From the NCBI GenBank assembly GCA_052171275.1, contig CM125795.1, forward strand, positions 124,001 through 188,000: DNA of 64,000 nucleotides. Direction: 5' to 3'. This document shows, piece by piece, positions 45,426 to 56,879 of the stretch. Origin of the DNA: Arsenophonus sp052171275 (lineage in GTDB: Bacteria; Pseudomonadota; Gammaproteobacteria; Enterobacterales; Enterobacteriaceae). Position numbers and translations under genes: made by a program. Within the stretch, counting starts at the first letter, position 1. Every line of letters begins with the position of its first letter. Under the pieces are notes generated by a model. That model did not search any database. It was given only the letters and a program-made list of their open reading frames with translations, and was not told the origin of the DNA.

Positions 45426-47390
45426 ATTCGACGCTCAATAATAGTTACTATTTAAAAATATATTTATATATTATTTTTATTTTTTATAAGAAAACATATT
45501 GTTTATTTTTTATTTGATTATTTCAACACTAATTAGTGATTAACAGCTTTATTTAATATTGATTTTATTGTAATGACATTATTAAGTACTAAAGATAATG
45601 AATGATCTTAAAATAATTTTATTAAATTTTTAATACTTTATGTATATTTTAGTAAAAAGTTAAATTTTAGTATTATAACACTAATTTAAGCAATTGAATT
45701 TGTTTAAAATTAATATTTTAAGAAATAAACTAATTTATTTTGCATTAAGCTAATTTATAATTAAGCACATATTATTAATATTTATAAAAATGGAATAAGA
45801 TCGTTATTATATATTTTAATTTTTTATTAAAAATTATTAAATAATAATCATACTGACAAAAGTATAATTATAATATAATAAAGTATTTTAAAAAATAATC
45901 AAATCATATTATTATATAATTTGATTATTTTTACTTTTTTAGTAACATATTTATAATTATTATTTGCTTTTATATATAAACAAATAATGTTTAATCTTAT
46001 ATTCCATTATTGTTATTAAATATATTTAAATTCTTTAATTTATAAATTAAAGAAAATACTTTAAAAAAAATTAATTTTTATTTTTTTTAACTATAAAATT
46101 ATTTTTCTAAAATAAATCATTATACTTTTTTAATCGTACCATATTTTTTTCCACGATTTACATCAATTTAGTAAATTGATTTCTAATATTGTAATAAAAA
46201 TTTAATAAACTTTCGCTTTTAATTTAAAATTATTAATATTTTATTTATATTAAGTAAACTTTTCTACAATTTATTTGATAATTAAATAAAGTTTTTAAAG
46301 ATAAAGTATTTTCTTCATATCTTCATTAATTTATAAAAATTTAGTTATTTATAAATCGATAATAATATTTATTATATTCTTATTTTAAATATTAATAAGA
46401 TATATATTTATTTGTACTTTATGTTTAAAAAATATCAATTAATTCTGTATATAGAATTTAATAGATAGAATGATAATTATATAAAAAGATATTGTGTTCA
46501 GTATCAAAGTATAATTAAAATATTTTTTCTGTATAAAAATTAATCAAAAAATTATACTTAAGTATCAGTGATCTTAAGCATTAATACTATGATATATTTC
46601 TTTATAAATATATAATATTATATCGTAGATCGTTATCTTTTATAAAGTTTATTATTAATATTTATTTTTTCCATATGCATTTATTTATTTAAAAATAATA
46701 GTAATAGAAGATTAGTCTTTAATATACTTTCATTAGAAATAATGAACTTATTTATAAGTTTATTTTTATTTATATAATAAATGAATCTAGGATATCATCA
46801 TTAGATTATGAATTATATAATAATTACTGCAACATCTGTTCTTAGAGATATTTAACATTCTTTTAGAAAATATATTAAGATAAATTTGATTTATCTAACT
46901 TAATATTATTATCTATCTTTTATAAACAAGGTATAAAAAACGAAATAATAGTTTTTTTATTTGAGATAAGTTGATTTAGTTTATTTGTAATTTTTACTTA
47001 GAAAATTAAATCAAAAATAATAGTTAAGTTATTACATTTAGATAATTAAACATACTTAGTAGTTATTTTGTTAGTTTTAACATAAAAAAATAAGAGTAAT
47101 TTTAAATATTTCTTAAAGTTCGAAATATTATATTAGTTTATTTAATACTAATATCTAAAAAATAATTAGAGTAATTTTATAAAAATTAATTATTTAGTTC
47201 ATAAATAGTAATTTTATCTAAAATATATATATTTAATACTTGATATAAAAGTAATGATAAACTTATTTTTAAAATAAAAATATTTTAAATAATACTGATA
47301 AATATAATAAAATAAATATTTTATTATATCAGTAACTGATAGCATAAAATGCTATTTACATAAAATATTTTATATATAAAGAGAGTAACT
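45426..47390. other. Gene-free gap where gntX is expected
   Basis: Divergent region between nfuA and bioH. No remnant of gntX (normally between the two) is recognisable. Two overlapping inverted repeats precede bioH (47327-47355). A CTGACA with a TATAAT some way downstream, near 45855, has no gene to serve. Confidence 0.7.
47327..47355 (+). promoter_or_regulatory. Two overlapping inverted repeats before bioH
   Basis: TATCAGT-A-ACTGATA (47327-47341) overlaps by three bases with ATAGCAT-AAA-ATGCTAT (47339-47355). Both have perfect 7-base arms and G:C pairs, and end 35 bases before the bioH ATG. They could be operators or mutually exclusive leader hairpins. Confidence 0.45.
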
Positions 47391-48161
47391 ATGACAACAT
47401 TATTTTGGCGAATGTTTGGCAAAGGAAAGCGAGATGCTGTACTATTACACGGTTGGGGATTAAATTCAGAAGTTTGGCGCACCATTGAAGTTGAGTGTAG
47501 TTCTTATTTCCGTCTTCATCTTGTTGATTTACCTGGATATGGTCATAATAATCTTTTCCCACCAATGTCTCTGCAAGAAATGGCAGATATAATTTGGAAA
47601 AAAGCTCCTAAACAAGCTATTTGGATAGGTTGGTCATTAGGAGGATTGGTTGCTAGTATTATTGCACTTGATCATCAAACTGAAATAGCAGGTTTAATAA
47701 CTGTAGCTTCATCGCCATATTTTAGTCAGCAAAAAAATTGGCCAGGAATTAAGCCTGCTGTGATTTTAGAATTTGAACAACAATTAGAAATTAATCTTCA
47801 TCGTACAATAGAACATTTTATAACATTACAAACATTTAATACAAAAAAAATATATGAAAATACACGATTATTAAAATTAGCTATATTAAAACAGCCATTA
47901 CCATCAATAATTGTATTAAATGCTGGTTTAAAAATTTTAAGAACAACAGATTTACGTAAATTTTTAGTAACGTTAAATAAGCCTTTTTTGCGTATATATG
48001 GTGATCTGGATAGATTAGTACCTAGAGAAGTTGTACCAATAGTAGATAAATTATTAGTAAATTCACATTCAGTAGTAATAAAACATGCTACTCATGCACC
48101 TTTTATTTCTCATTCTAAGGAGTTTATTAAACTATTAGTTGATTTTTCTAATAAGTTATAA
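47391..48161 (+). CDS. bioH: Pimeloyl-[ACP] methyl ester esterase
   Basis: Alpha/beta hydrolase that removes the methyl group from pimeloyl-ACP methyl ester, releasing the pimeloyl chain for biotin ring assembly. The 256 residues equal the E. coli length. The catalytic triad is complete: Ser82 in GWSLGG, Asp207 in YGDLDRLVP and His235 in THAPF. The oxyanion region LLHGWGLN is also present. GAGAG lies before the ATG. Retention of a biotin-only enzyme suggests that biotin synthesis still runs, which would fit a vitamin-supplying symbiont. The remaining bio genes are outside this window. Confidence 0.96.
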   Translation: MTTLFWRMFGKGKRDAVLLHGWGLNSEVWRTIEVECSSYFRLHLVDLPGYGHNNLFPPMSLQEMADIIWKKAPKQAIWIGWSLGGLVASIIALDHQTEIAGLITVASSPYFSQQKNWPGIKPAVILEFEQQLEINLHRTIEHFITLQTFNTKKIYENTRLLKLAILKQPLPSIIVLNAGLKILRTTDLRKFLVTLNKPFLRIYGDLDRLVPREVVPIVDKLLVNSHSVVIKHATHAPFISHSKEFIKLLVDFSNKL

Positions 48162-50496
48162 TGTATAATTAAGTATGAATAAATTTTAAAAAAATTCTTC
48201 ATTTGAGTATAAATAACAATTTATTAAAATTAATATTTACTTAGATAAAAATAATAACATAACTTCATAAATTTAATATTATATTTTATATAATAGTTAT
48301 ACATATATAACTATATGTGATATTTAAAATAAAAAATAAATTTATTTCATTTTTAAATATTGATTAATTTACCTAAAATGATATCATCTATTAAAATGAT
48401 AGAATTTTTCTAAATAACTTATTAAATTATCTTTTATTATATAAAATAAATATACTCTTTAGTATATAATAAATTTATTTATTATGTTTAATTTATAATA
48501 TAAATTATTTCATTGAAATTATATTTTTTACTAATACAACTTAATTATATATACTATTTAATTCATATAAATAAAATAAAAATCATTATTAATGATAAAC
48601 TGAAAGTAATAAATATCATATATTAACGATAATATTATATAAAAAGTATATTTTGTCAAAAAATTTCTATTTTACAAACTAAATTAAAATGATAATCAAT
48701 ATTTAAATCTATAAATAATAATAATATTATTAGTTAAGATTTATTTATTACTAAATAGTATTTATAATATAAAAATATTAAGTATTGTAAAAATATTATA
48801 ATATCTATAAAAATAAGAAACTTGATAATAATAAAATTATTATAACGTTTTATTATATACTATTCATGTAATTTATAATATCTATATTTTAATAAAATCA
48901 AATAAAAAAATAAATTAACTTTATTCAAATTATTTAAAATTTTATTAATTATACCATTAATTTATAAAATATATAAAAATATTCTATATTAAAAATATTT
49001 AACATGATATTTTTAATATATTTAATTTTATATTCAATATATTTATTATAAATTTTAGCTATTTTTAAAATAAAAGCTTACTAATAGTAATAATTATAAT
49101 TATCTATTAAGTCATCATCATTTTATTTTGTTAAAACGTTTTTATTAATTAATATTAATAATAATTAGTTATTGTTAACAATAATTTTATTAGATAAGAT
49201 AGAATATTAATTAATTAATTTTTTAATCATATTAACAAAGATAATTACTTTTCCTTACTATAAAAGTGAAATGTTCAGTTCCTTAAAGATTATTATAATG
49301 ATATCTTAAGTAAGCTCTATTTAAATGTAAAATTTTATGATATAATATAAATATTAATTCTATCCTAATATTATTTAGTTTTGTATATTATATAATATTA
49401 TTATATCAAATATGTAAGTAACAACTTATATATTATTTTTTAATATTAATTAAATAATTAATATATAATGAAATAAAAACTTAAAAACTATAGATTTTAA
49501 TCGTTTTACAAATATGGGATTATATCTAAAAAATAATATATTTAATCTTTATCTTAATAACTTTTATTAATTTAAATCAACTTTATCATTTATGTTTCAA
49601 TAATTTTAATTAATTAATTTAGTATATTTATTTTGTTTTAAATATTATTCAAATTTCTTATTTTTAAGAAAATATTAAACTTTTATTACTAATTTTATAT
49701 AATTAATCTAATTTAGTGATTGTTTATCTAAATACAAATTTATTTTTTTATAAATAATTAGAAATTAAATAGTTTATTATATAATATAAGTTTTTGATCA
49801 TATTTTATAGATAAAAGTATATATTTTTATCTGTTATAATTTTAACGACAAATATATATTATAAGATAGACTATCTACTATATTATTTGATTTTTTACAT
49901 TTATTCATCTTAATATCTTAAGATTTATTAATGATTTATTTTAAATAAAAAGTTTTATTCATATAAATTTAATTTATATATATCAATAATTGAATTTTTT
50001 ATTTAAATAAATTATAATCTAACTTAATATTTTATTATAAGATATTTATTATATAATAAATAAATACTTTTTAAAACTAAAACTTCTATATTTTAATATT
50101 TTCTGTTGAATATTTATGTATATTATATATTTTGAATATTTTATTTATATTCTAAATAATAATAATGATTATTATTTAAATTATTTTCAATTCAAAATTG
50201 ATGATCTTTATAAAAAGAATATTTATTAATTAATAAATTATTTTATAATTCAGAGTTAAATTTTTAAAATAATTTATTTAAACGTTATTTTTATCTGTAT
50301 GAATAAGAAATTTATATATTATTAATTTTAATAATTAGAACATAAGTATAATTTTTTTATCTTGATTCATTAATTATCAATAAATTATTTATTATAGGTA
50401 GTTTTAATTTTGAAAAAAATTTTTTTACTTGAAAAATAGAAAGTAGTCTATATGGTAATGAAAAAGTTTTTAATGTACATTTAACATTATCAATAC

Positions 50497-50527
50497 TATA
50501 ATTAATTATAATTAATTATAATTAATT
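50497..50527. repeat. 10-bp tandem repeat, three copies
   Basis: TATAATTAAT occurs three times in succession (50497-50526). The period is close to one turn of the DNA helix, so it might bend, but may equally be slippage. Confidence 0.7.
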
Positions 50528-51774
50528 GCTGCGTTTATATTTTATTTAAATTGAAATAACTAGTAATTAAATTAATTATATAACTAATATATATATTATT
50601 AAAATAATATCTATATTATAGATTAATACTATTTTTTTAGAAAATATAAATGTATCATCTTTGCTGTTTATGAATAAAAAAAAGAAAAATATATTCTTAT
50701 TAAATAGAATATGTTTAATTAATAATTTAATTAATATATAAATAATTATACTTATTAAATAAAAACAAATACTTGTATTGCTTTTTTCTAAAAACAAATA
50801 AAATAGTAAAATAATAAATTTTATTATAAAATATAAATTATTTTATTAAAATAATGATTGATTCTGTTATAAATAATAAATTATCATTTATTTATTTATA
50901 ATATTATAGTTAAAATATAAAACAATTAAAAAAATACTAAAAAGAGTTAGTGTTTATGTTATTTCATTTATAAAAATTCTAGAAATTATATATAATTAAA
51001 TTATATAATACAAAGAAATATAAAATATTTAATTAATTTTTAATACTAATTTAATACAACATATATTATGTTTACGTATAAACATTTTTTGAAAAGTATT
51101 ATTTTTATAAGCAAATTAAAAATTTTAGTTAACTAAATAAATTATATAAAAATATATATTAATTATATTTTAAAAAAATAAATATTTTTAAATATATTAT
51201 TAAATAATGTAAAAGTAATAAATAGTTAATATATAATAAAAATATGTAAACTACGAAAATAATAATTAAATATTAGTTTATTTAATTAATTATCTACTAA
51301 TATCTAATAGATATTATGATATTAGTATTATAATATTTTAATAAATTATTGTTAACTTAATTATATAATGTTAATAATTATATAATTTTATACTACAATT
51401 TTATTTTGCTAAAATTACAAATATATTTTATATATTATAAAATATATTATTAAATTAATTATATTTATAAAGTTAAATATCATTTTCAATATTTTAAATA
51501 TGATAGAAATATAAATAGTTAATAAATTAATTTATTATTTTTAATAAAATTTAAGTTTTTTAGTAAAAAATAAAATAATTAGATTATTTATTTGATAATT
51601 AAAAATTAATTAATTTTTATAGTTATAAATAAATTGCTTTAATTTAATAACATGTTTATATAATTAATATAAATATATGAAAAAAAATAATTTAGATATA
51701 TCTTTAAATTTATTGATATTAAATTAATTTAATAAGTTATATTATTAAATATAAAATTAGATTTAAAGTTATAT

Positions 51775-51808
51775 ATATTATATATTATATTAATATAATA
51801 TATAATAT
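51775..51808. repeat. 34-bp perfect AT-only palindrome
   Basis: Seventeen-base arms symmetric between 51791 and 51792. Built from TATAT-type words, so low complexity contributes. Confidence 0.6.
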
Positions 51809-53059
51809 TTATTATTTCAAAATAAAATAAAAAATATTTTTTAATAAAAAATTTTTTAAAATAAAGATTAGTAAATGTATAATAAAATTTATGTATAGAT
51901 AGTGATGAAAATATAAATAATATATTCTAAAAATAATAGTTTTAATATAAATTAAAATTTTTATTATTAAAATCCTAATAATTTCTATTGGTTATTAAAA
52001 AAATAATTATATATTTACTATATAATTAAAAACAAAGAGATCAAAAAAAATAACTATAATTATTAATTGCCATATTAATAAAATATTTAATATATTATTA
52101 AATATAATAATAGAAATATATTTAAGATAAAATAATTTAATAGAATTTAAATTAAAATAAATTAATTTTAAATAAGATTTATTATATATAATGATATACA
52201 TTATTAATGTTTTATTAAGTTTTAGTTAAAATTCGTTTTTAAAATACTATTTAAAAATATAATATTTTATCTAAATTAAGTAATTTAGTATTTTTTTGTT
52301 TGCTGTTTATTAAAGTATTTTACTTTATAATTAAAGTTTTTTTATTTAATTATATTTATTTTAAATAAAATATTTATAATTTTAATTAATATCAATAACT
52401 TTTAAAGTATTTAAAGATTATATCTAAAAATAAAAATCTCTAATAAGCTTTATAATAAAAATATGTAATAAAAATATTAATGAATATTGATAATCATTAT
52501 TAAAATAAATTATGTTAATAACTATAATTGATAATTATATATTAGTTTTAAAATTTTTCATTATTTCTCGATACTGTCGTAAATAGATAAAAGTGAAAAT
52601 TTTAAATTCTTTATTCATATTTTATGAAAGATTTTATGATTATTCTAAATATTAATTTTTATTTAAAATTAAAATTATCTAATAAAATTACTATTATTTA
52701 AAATTGTTATACAAACTGAATGTTATTCATATTTTTACTTTCTTATACTAAATCAATAAATTTTATTTATGAAAAACTTGAGAATAAAATATTTAAGTAT
52801 TAAATATAAATATTCTCTAAATTTTATTTAAAACATATATTTCATAAGAAGATATCTATACTAAAATCATAATTTCAATATTTATTATTATCATTAACTA
52901 TAACTTAATTTATTTTCACTAATCAATTATACTTTAAAATTCATTTTTCTTAACTTATAAGATATAAAATGATCATAACAAAAAATACATTTAGATTAAT
53001 AAATATTATATTTATATAATCTTTAACTATAAATTTTAATTTAAATTAATAAAATATTA

Positions 53060-53127
53060 CTCTAAGTTAATTTTATTAATTTAAATTAGTTAATTTATTT
53101 TAATTAATTTTATTAATTAACTTAGAG
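53060..53127. repeat. Inverted repeat, 13-bp arms, 42-base spacer
   Basis: CTCTAAGTTAATT (53060-53072) is the exact reverse complement of AATTAACTTAGAG (53115-53127). Three G:C pairs per arm; the spacer is A/T-only apart from a single G. Confidence 0.6.
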
Positions 53128-53279
53128 GATATTATAAATAACGAATAATAGATACTGCGTGATTAATATAAAAACAGTAATAAATTTAAAATTTATTTAA
53201 GCTTATAATTAAAAATTACTAAATTTTAAGTTTTAAACTCATTAATAATTATTTTATGAATGTTAATTTTTTATTAATT

Positions 53280-53308
53280 TATATATTTATCATACTGATA
53301 AATATATA
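53280..53308. repeat. Hairpin, 12-bp stem, loop ATACT
   Basis: TATATATTTATC (53280-53291) pairs perfectly with GATAAATATATA (53297-53308) across five bases. Confidence 0.55.
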
Positions 53309-53415
53309 GTTCAATTTAAATTAACATTTATTTTATATATAATAGTCATTAAGATAATCTTATATTCCTTAAATAAGGATATAATGGTTACAAAAAAATT
53401 TTGTTGCTTATCAGA

Positions 53416-53439
53416 TGTAAGAGTGTAAGAGTGTAAGAG
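53416..53439. repeat. TGTAAGAG tandem repeat, three perfect copies
   Basis: TGTAAGAG occurs at 53416-53423, 53424-53431 and 53432-53439. It sits in a patch (about 53385-53445) with more G than its surroundings, which may be the last trace of a gene or RNA. No frame or fold I recognise. Confidence 0.8.
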
Positions 53440-53777
53440 CGAAAATTATCATAATAATAAATTTATCTATTATTTCGATAATAGTAACTTAATTACTATT
53501 ACTATATAAACTAAAACTTTATCTTATTGATGGATATATATCTATAATTATAATATTAATAATGTATAAGATAAATTATCTCTGAAAATATAAATAAATT
53601 TTTATTAAAATAAAATGAAATTATAACTTTATAAGATATAATTAATAATAATTTTTATTATTTATTTTTAATGCGTTATTTGATACAATATAAATTATTA
53701 GTTAATTTTTTTTTAAAAAATTATCTTTTAAGTATAAATTCAGAATTATAAAATTAATATCATGATTTATATTCATA

Positions 53778-53813
53778 AAATAATTATTATTTTTTATAAA
53801 ATAATAATTATTT
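53778..53813. repeat. Hairpin, 16-bp perfect stem, loop TTAT
   Basis: Arms 53778-53793 and 53798-53813 are exact reverse complements, A/T only, around a tetraloop. Confidence 0.65.
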
Positions 53814-54077
53814 AAAAATAAGGTAAAATTAAAATATTCATAATAAAAATTATAGTAATTAAACTAATAACTAAAATTTATATCTATATTTTCTTTATTT
53901 TCATGAATTTACTTATATTTTAAATAGCATTTAATAGAAAAATGAAAATTTTTTTAAATAACGTTATAATCTTAAGTAAAATACATTTAATCTATTATAA
54001 GAGTATATTGTCAAAAGTGTAATTTTTTTATTAATAATACTTTTATCAACTTAAATATTGATTATTTATTCTTTATA

Positions 54078-54110
54078 TTTCTATAATTATTAGATAAATA
54101 ATTATAGAAA
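54078..54110. repeat. Hairpin, 14-bp perfect stem, loop AGATA
   Basis: Arms 54078-54091 (TTTCTATAATTATT) and 54097-54110 pair exactly, with one C:G pair. Confidence 0.65.
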
Positions 54111-54218
54111 ATAATTATTATTTCTCATCTTTAATCCTTATTTAATCTAGTATAGACTACTTTTGTAGAGTAGAATGTTTTATTTATAATGCAAATAGAA
54201 ATATTAATTATTAATTAT

Positions 54219-54254
54219 ATTAAGTTTATTAATTGATCGCTTAATAAACTTAAT
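54219..54254. repeat. Hairpin, 14-bp stem, loop TTGATCGC
   Basis: Arms 54219-54232 and 54241-54254 (ATTAAGTTTATTAA and its complement) pair perfectly. The loop TTGATCGC and part of the right arm recur exactly at 18189-18204 in the other large desert. Confidence 0.65.
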
Positions 54255-54609
54255 CTATAATCTTTTTTCTATTTATTAATCAACTTAAAAATAGTTTAAA
54301 GTTATTTTCTAAATAATGATGAAAAATAACTTAAATAAATTTTCAAACTTAATAAACTTATTATCGTAATCAAGATCAATTTTTTATGATTTTTCTTTAT
54401 AGTTAACGGTAATAAAACGATATTTATTTCTTTTGTAATCTTAATGGATTGCAATGTTTACAATGGAATTATACATAGTTCATATGTAATAATTTAGTTA
54501 AGAATTTATTCATTATTTTATTTAATCCATAAATTAAGATTAGTAATTTATATTCATATTTATATAAGTTAAAGGTAATAATTTTAAGTTAAGATAATAT
54601 CTTAATATT

Positions 54610-54637
54610 ATAATTTAATCTAATTTGATTAAATTAT
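54610..54637. repeat. Hairpin, 11-bp stem, 6-base loop
   Basis: ATAATTTAATC (54610-54620) pairs with GATTAAATTAT (54627-54637). Confidence 0.5.
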
Positions 54638-55306
54638 TTTAAGATTATTTTTAGTAAAAATACTAAATTAAGATTAATTAACTTTATTCTTATAACAAAA
54701 AACTTTTCTTCTAAAAAAGGTATAGTCTTAATAAAGTTGAAGTTTCTTATTAAAAGAGGATAGATTATACTAAAAGTTAATTAAAGCTAAATTAGAAATA
54801 GTAGTAGCATAGTATTTTATAATTATTAAGAATAATATTTTTTTTGAAAATAATTATAAAAAGTTAATAAAATATTTTTTATCTTAATAACTTAACTATA
54901 AGAAATAATTATCTTATTTTTGATTAAAATATAGAATTTATTTTTGTGTTTAAATAAAAACAAAATAAAATTGATAAAATTCAAAATTTTTTTTAATTAT
55001 AAAAAATAAATTTAATTCAACTATAATCAATTCTTATTAATTCACTACTAGTAACTTTTAATTTTATGTAAAAGTAATATAAAATATATTAATACATTAA
55101 ATAATGTGATTATCTATTCTAAATATTAGATATATACTAGAAGTTAATAAATTAATCTATTGATTTTAAAATAATATAAAATTAAAAAAAAATCAGTTAA
55201 ATATAAATTTAAACAAAAAAGTTTAATAGAAATTACTTATATTATTATTGCCTTACTTATTATTAAAGAGATACATAAAGATCTTAAAATATTTATGGAG
55301 TTAAAA

Positions 55307-56026
55307 ATGCAAGAAAATTATAAAATTCTTGTTGTTGATGATGATATGCGTTTACGTTCTTTACTAGAGCGTTATTTAACTGAACAAGGTTTTCAGATAC
55401 GAAGTACTGCTAATGCAAAACAAATGTATCGCATTTTAACACGTGAATCTATTCATTTGATTTTACTGGATTTAATATTGCCAGGCGAAGATGGATTATC
55501 TATTTGTCGTCGATTAAGAAGTCAAAATAATCCTATTCCGATTATTATAATAACAGCAAAAGGTGAAGAAGTTGATAGGATTATTGGATTAGAAATTGGA
55601 GCAGATGATTATATACTTAAACCATTTAATCTTAGAGAATTACTAGCACGTATTCGTGTTGTATTGCGACGTCAATCAAATGAGTTACCTGGAGCGCCAG
55701 CACAAAACGAAGCGATAATTCAATTTAGTAAATTCAAATTAAATTTAGGTACACGAGAAATGTTCCGGTATAATAAGTCTATGTCGTTAACTAGTGGTGA
55801 ATTTGCTATTTTAAAAGTTCTAGTTTCTTATCCGCGTGAACCATTATCTCGCGATAAATTAATGAGTCTTGCTCGAGGACGAGAATATAGTGCAATGGAA
55901 CGTTCTATAGATGTACAAATTTCACGTTTACGTCGAATGATTGAGGATGATCCAATTCATCCTCGTTATATTCAAACAGTTTGGGGATTAGGTTATGTAT
56001 TTGTTCCAGATGGCAGTAAAACATGA
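55307..56026 (+). CDS. ompR: Response regulator OmpR
   Basis: Two-component DNA-binding regulator, known in E. coli for osmotic control of porins. The ATG at 55307 is chosen: it gives MQENYKIL as in E. coli and exactly 239 residues. GGAG (55297-55300) lies six bases before it, making the in-frame ATG at 55295 unlikely. The receiver domain has Asp11, Asp12, phosphorylation site Asp55, Thr83 and Lys105; the C-terminal winged-helix domain (about 135-239; LTSGEFAIL, SAMERSIDVQISRLRR, IQTVWGLGYVF) is highly conserved. The stop codon TGA overlaps an ATG as in ompR-envZ operons, but envZ is reduced to a short stub. This is therefore an orphan regulator that has kept its phosphorylation site. Confidence 0.97.
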   Translation: MQENYKILVVDDDMRLRSLLERYLTEQGFQIRSTANAKQMYRILTRESIHLILLDLILPGEDGLSICRRLRSQNNPIPIIIITAKGEEVDRIIGLEIGADDYILKPFNLRELLARIRVVLRRQSNELPGAPAQNEAIIQFSKFKLNLGTREMFRYNKSMSLTSGEFAILKVLVSYPREPLSRDKLMSLARGREYSAMERSIDVQISRLRRMIEDDPIHPRYIQTVWGLGYVFVPDGSKT

Positions 56027-56097
56027 AAAATGCTTATATTTTAATACTAAATAGATTTTTATTATTTATTATAATAATTTATTATTTATTAATCTAA
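56023..56097 (+). pseudogene. envZ: envZ stub (N-terminal remnant)
   Basis: Starting at the ATG that overlaps the ompR stop (ATGA), as envZ does in E. coli, a 24-codon frame runs to TAA. Its product MKNAYILILNRFLLF... has one basic residue next to the start, an Arg at 11, and then a wholly hydrophobic stretch, resembling EnvZ's N terminus and first membrane helix. No kinase domain (H box, N box, G box) is found downstream. Position and hydropathy support a degraded envZ; direct sequence identity is low. It might also still be translated as a tiny membrane peptide. Confidence 0.55.
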
Positions 56098-56854
56098 TCA
56101 CTAGTTATTAGTTAAGATTAATTTTGTTATAATATTAAGAATATTATCATCTTAATGATATTTCACATATGAAATAAACAATTTTATTTATAGAAAAAAT
56201 TAAGTTGATAGATTAAAATTTTAATTTTAAGATTTTATCTTAATTGAATATTTAAATAGAAAAACTTTAACTAAAATATAATAAAATTATTTAATAGCTG
56301 TATTTTATAATATATTAATTAAATTTTAAATATTTCATATCGGATCAGATTATAATTTAACCTAACCTATTAGTATATTAGATATTATTTTATTTTTGTT
56401 AAAATTATATAAAAAATAAGAAAATATACTGATTAATTAACAATTAAGAAACATGTTTTATTATAATCGCATAGTATAATTAATATGATTAATTATCATA
56501 TATTTGTAAGTATAACATTACTATAAAATAGTGGAGCGGTTATCATTAAATATTTATTAGTTATGTCGCTATAACTTTGTTAACACTAGTATTTGTTAAC
56601 GATGAAATAATATATAATTAAAATTAATATTTATTAAATTGATTTCATATTTAATATTAATTTTATTTATATATAATATTTTTTAATTTATTATAGAAAA
56701 CATGTATTAAAAAATAATATAAAATCTTTTAATTTGAAAAATTTTAGTTAAAATTGAATGTTAATATTAAAATAATATTTTATTTAATATATTTATAAAA
56801 AATTACATTTATAATTCAATAATTAATAATAATAAAAGTAATTATCATTAAAAA

Positions 56855-56879
56855 TAAGTAATAATTAAATTATTACTTA
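56855..56879. repeat. 25-base inverted repeat, 12-bp arms
   Basis: TAAGTAATAATT and its reverse complement flank a single A (56867). One G:C pair. Confidence 0.6.

Larger units (their letters stand above)
48162..55306. other. 7.1-kb gene desert between bioH and ompR
   Basis: No gene or RNA recognised. In E. coli several genes lie between bioH and ompR, and greB is just upstream of ompR; no trace was seen. Contains a 10-bp tandem repeat (50497), an AT palindrome (51775), hairpins at 53060, 53280, 53778, 54078, 54219 and 54610, and an 8-bp triple repeat (53416). Hairpins are noticeably denser at 53000-54700 than elsewhere. Confidence 0.75.

Noticed and set aside
50576..50797. 73-codon open frame on the minus strand
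   Set aside because: Product is almost only Ile, Leu, Phe, Lys and Asn, as expected from random AT-rich DNA; no ribosome site or family resemblance.
52007..52201. 64-codon open frame on the minus strand
   Set aside because: Low-complexity Ile/Tyr/Asn/Leu composition typical of chance frames in A/T DNA.
55295..55306. ATG start giving OmpR four extra residues
   Set aside because: That ATG overlaps the GGAG ribosome site that serves the ATG at 55307, and the longer form does not match OmpR.
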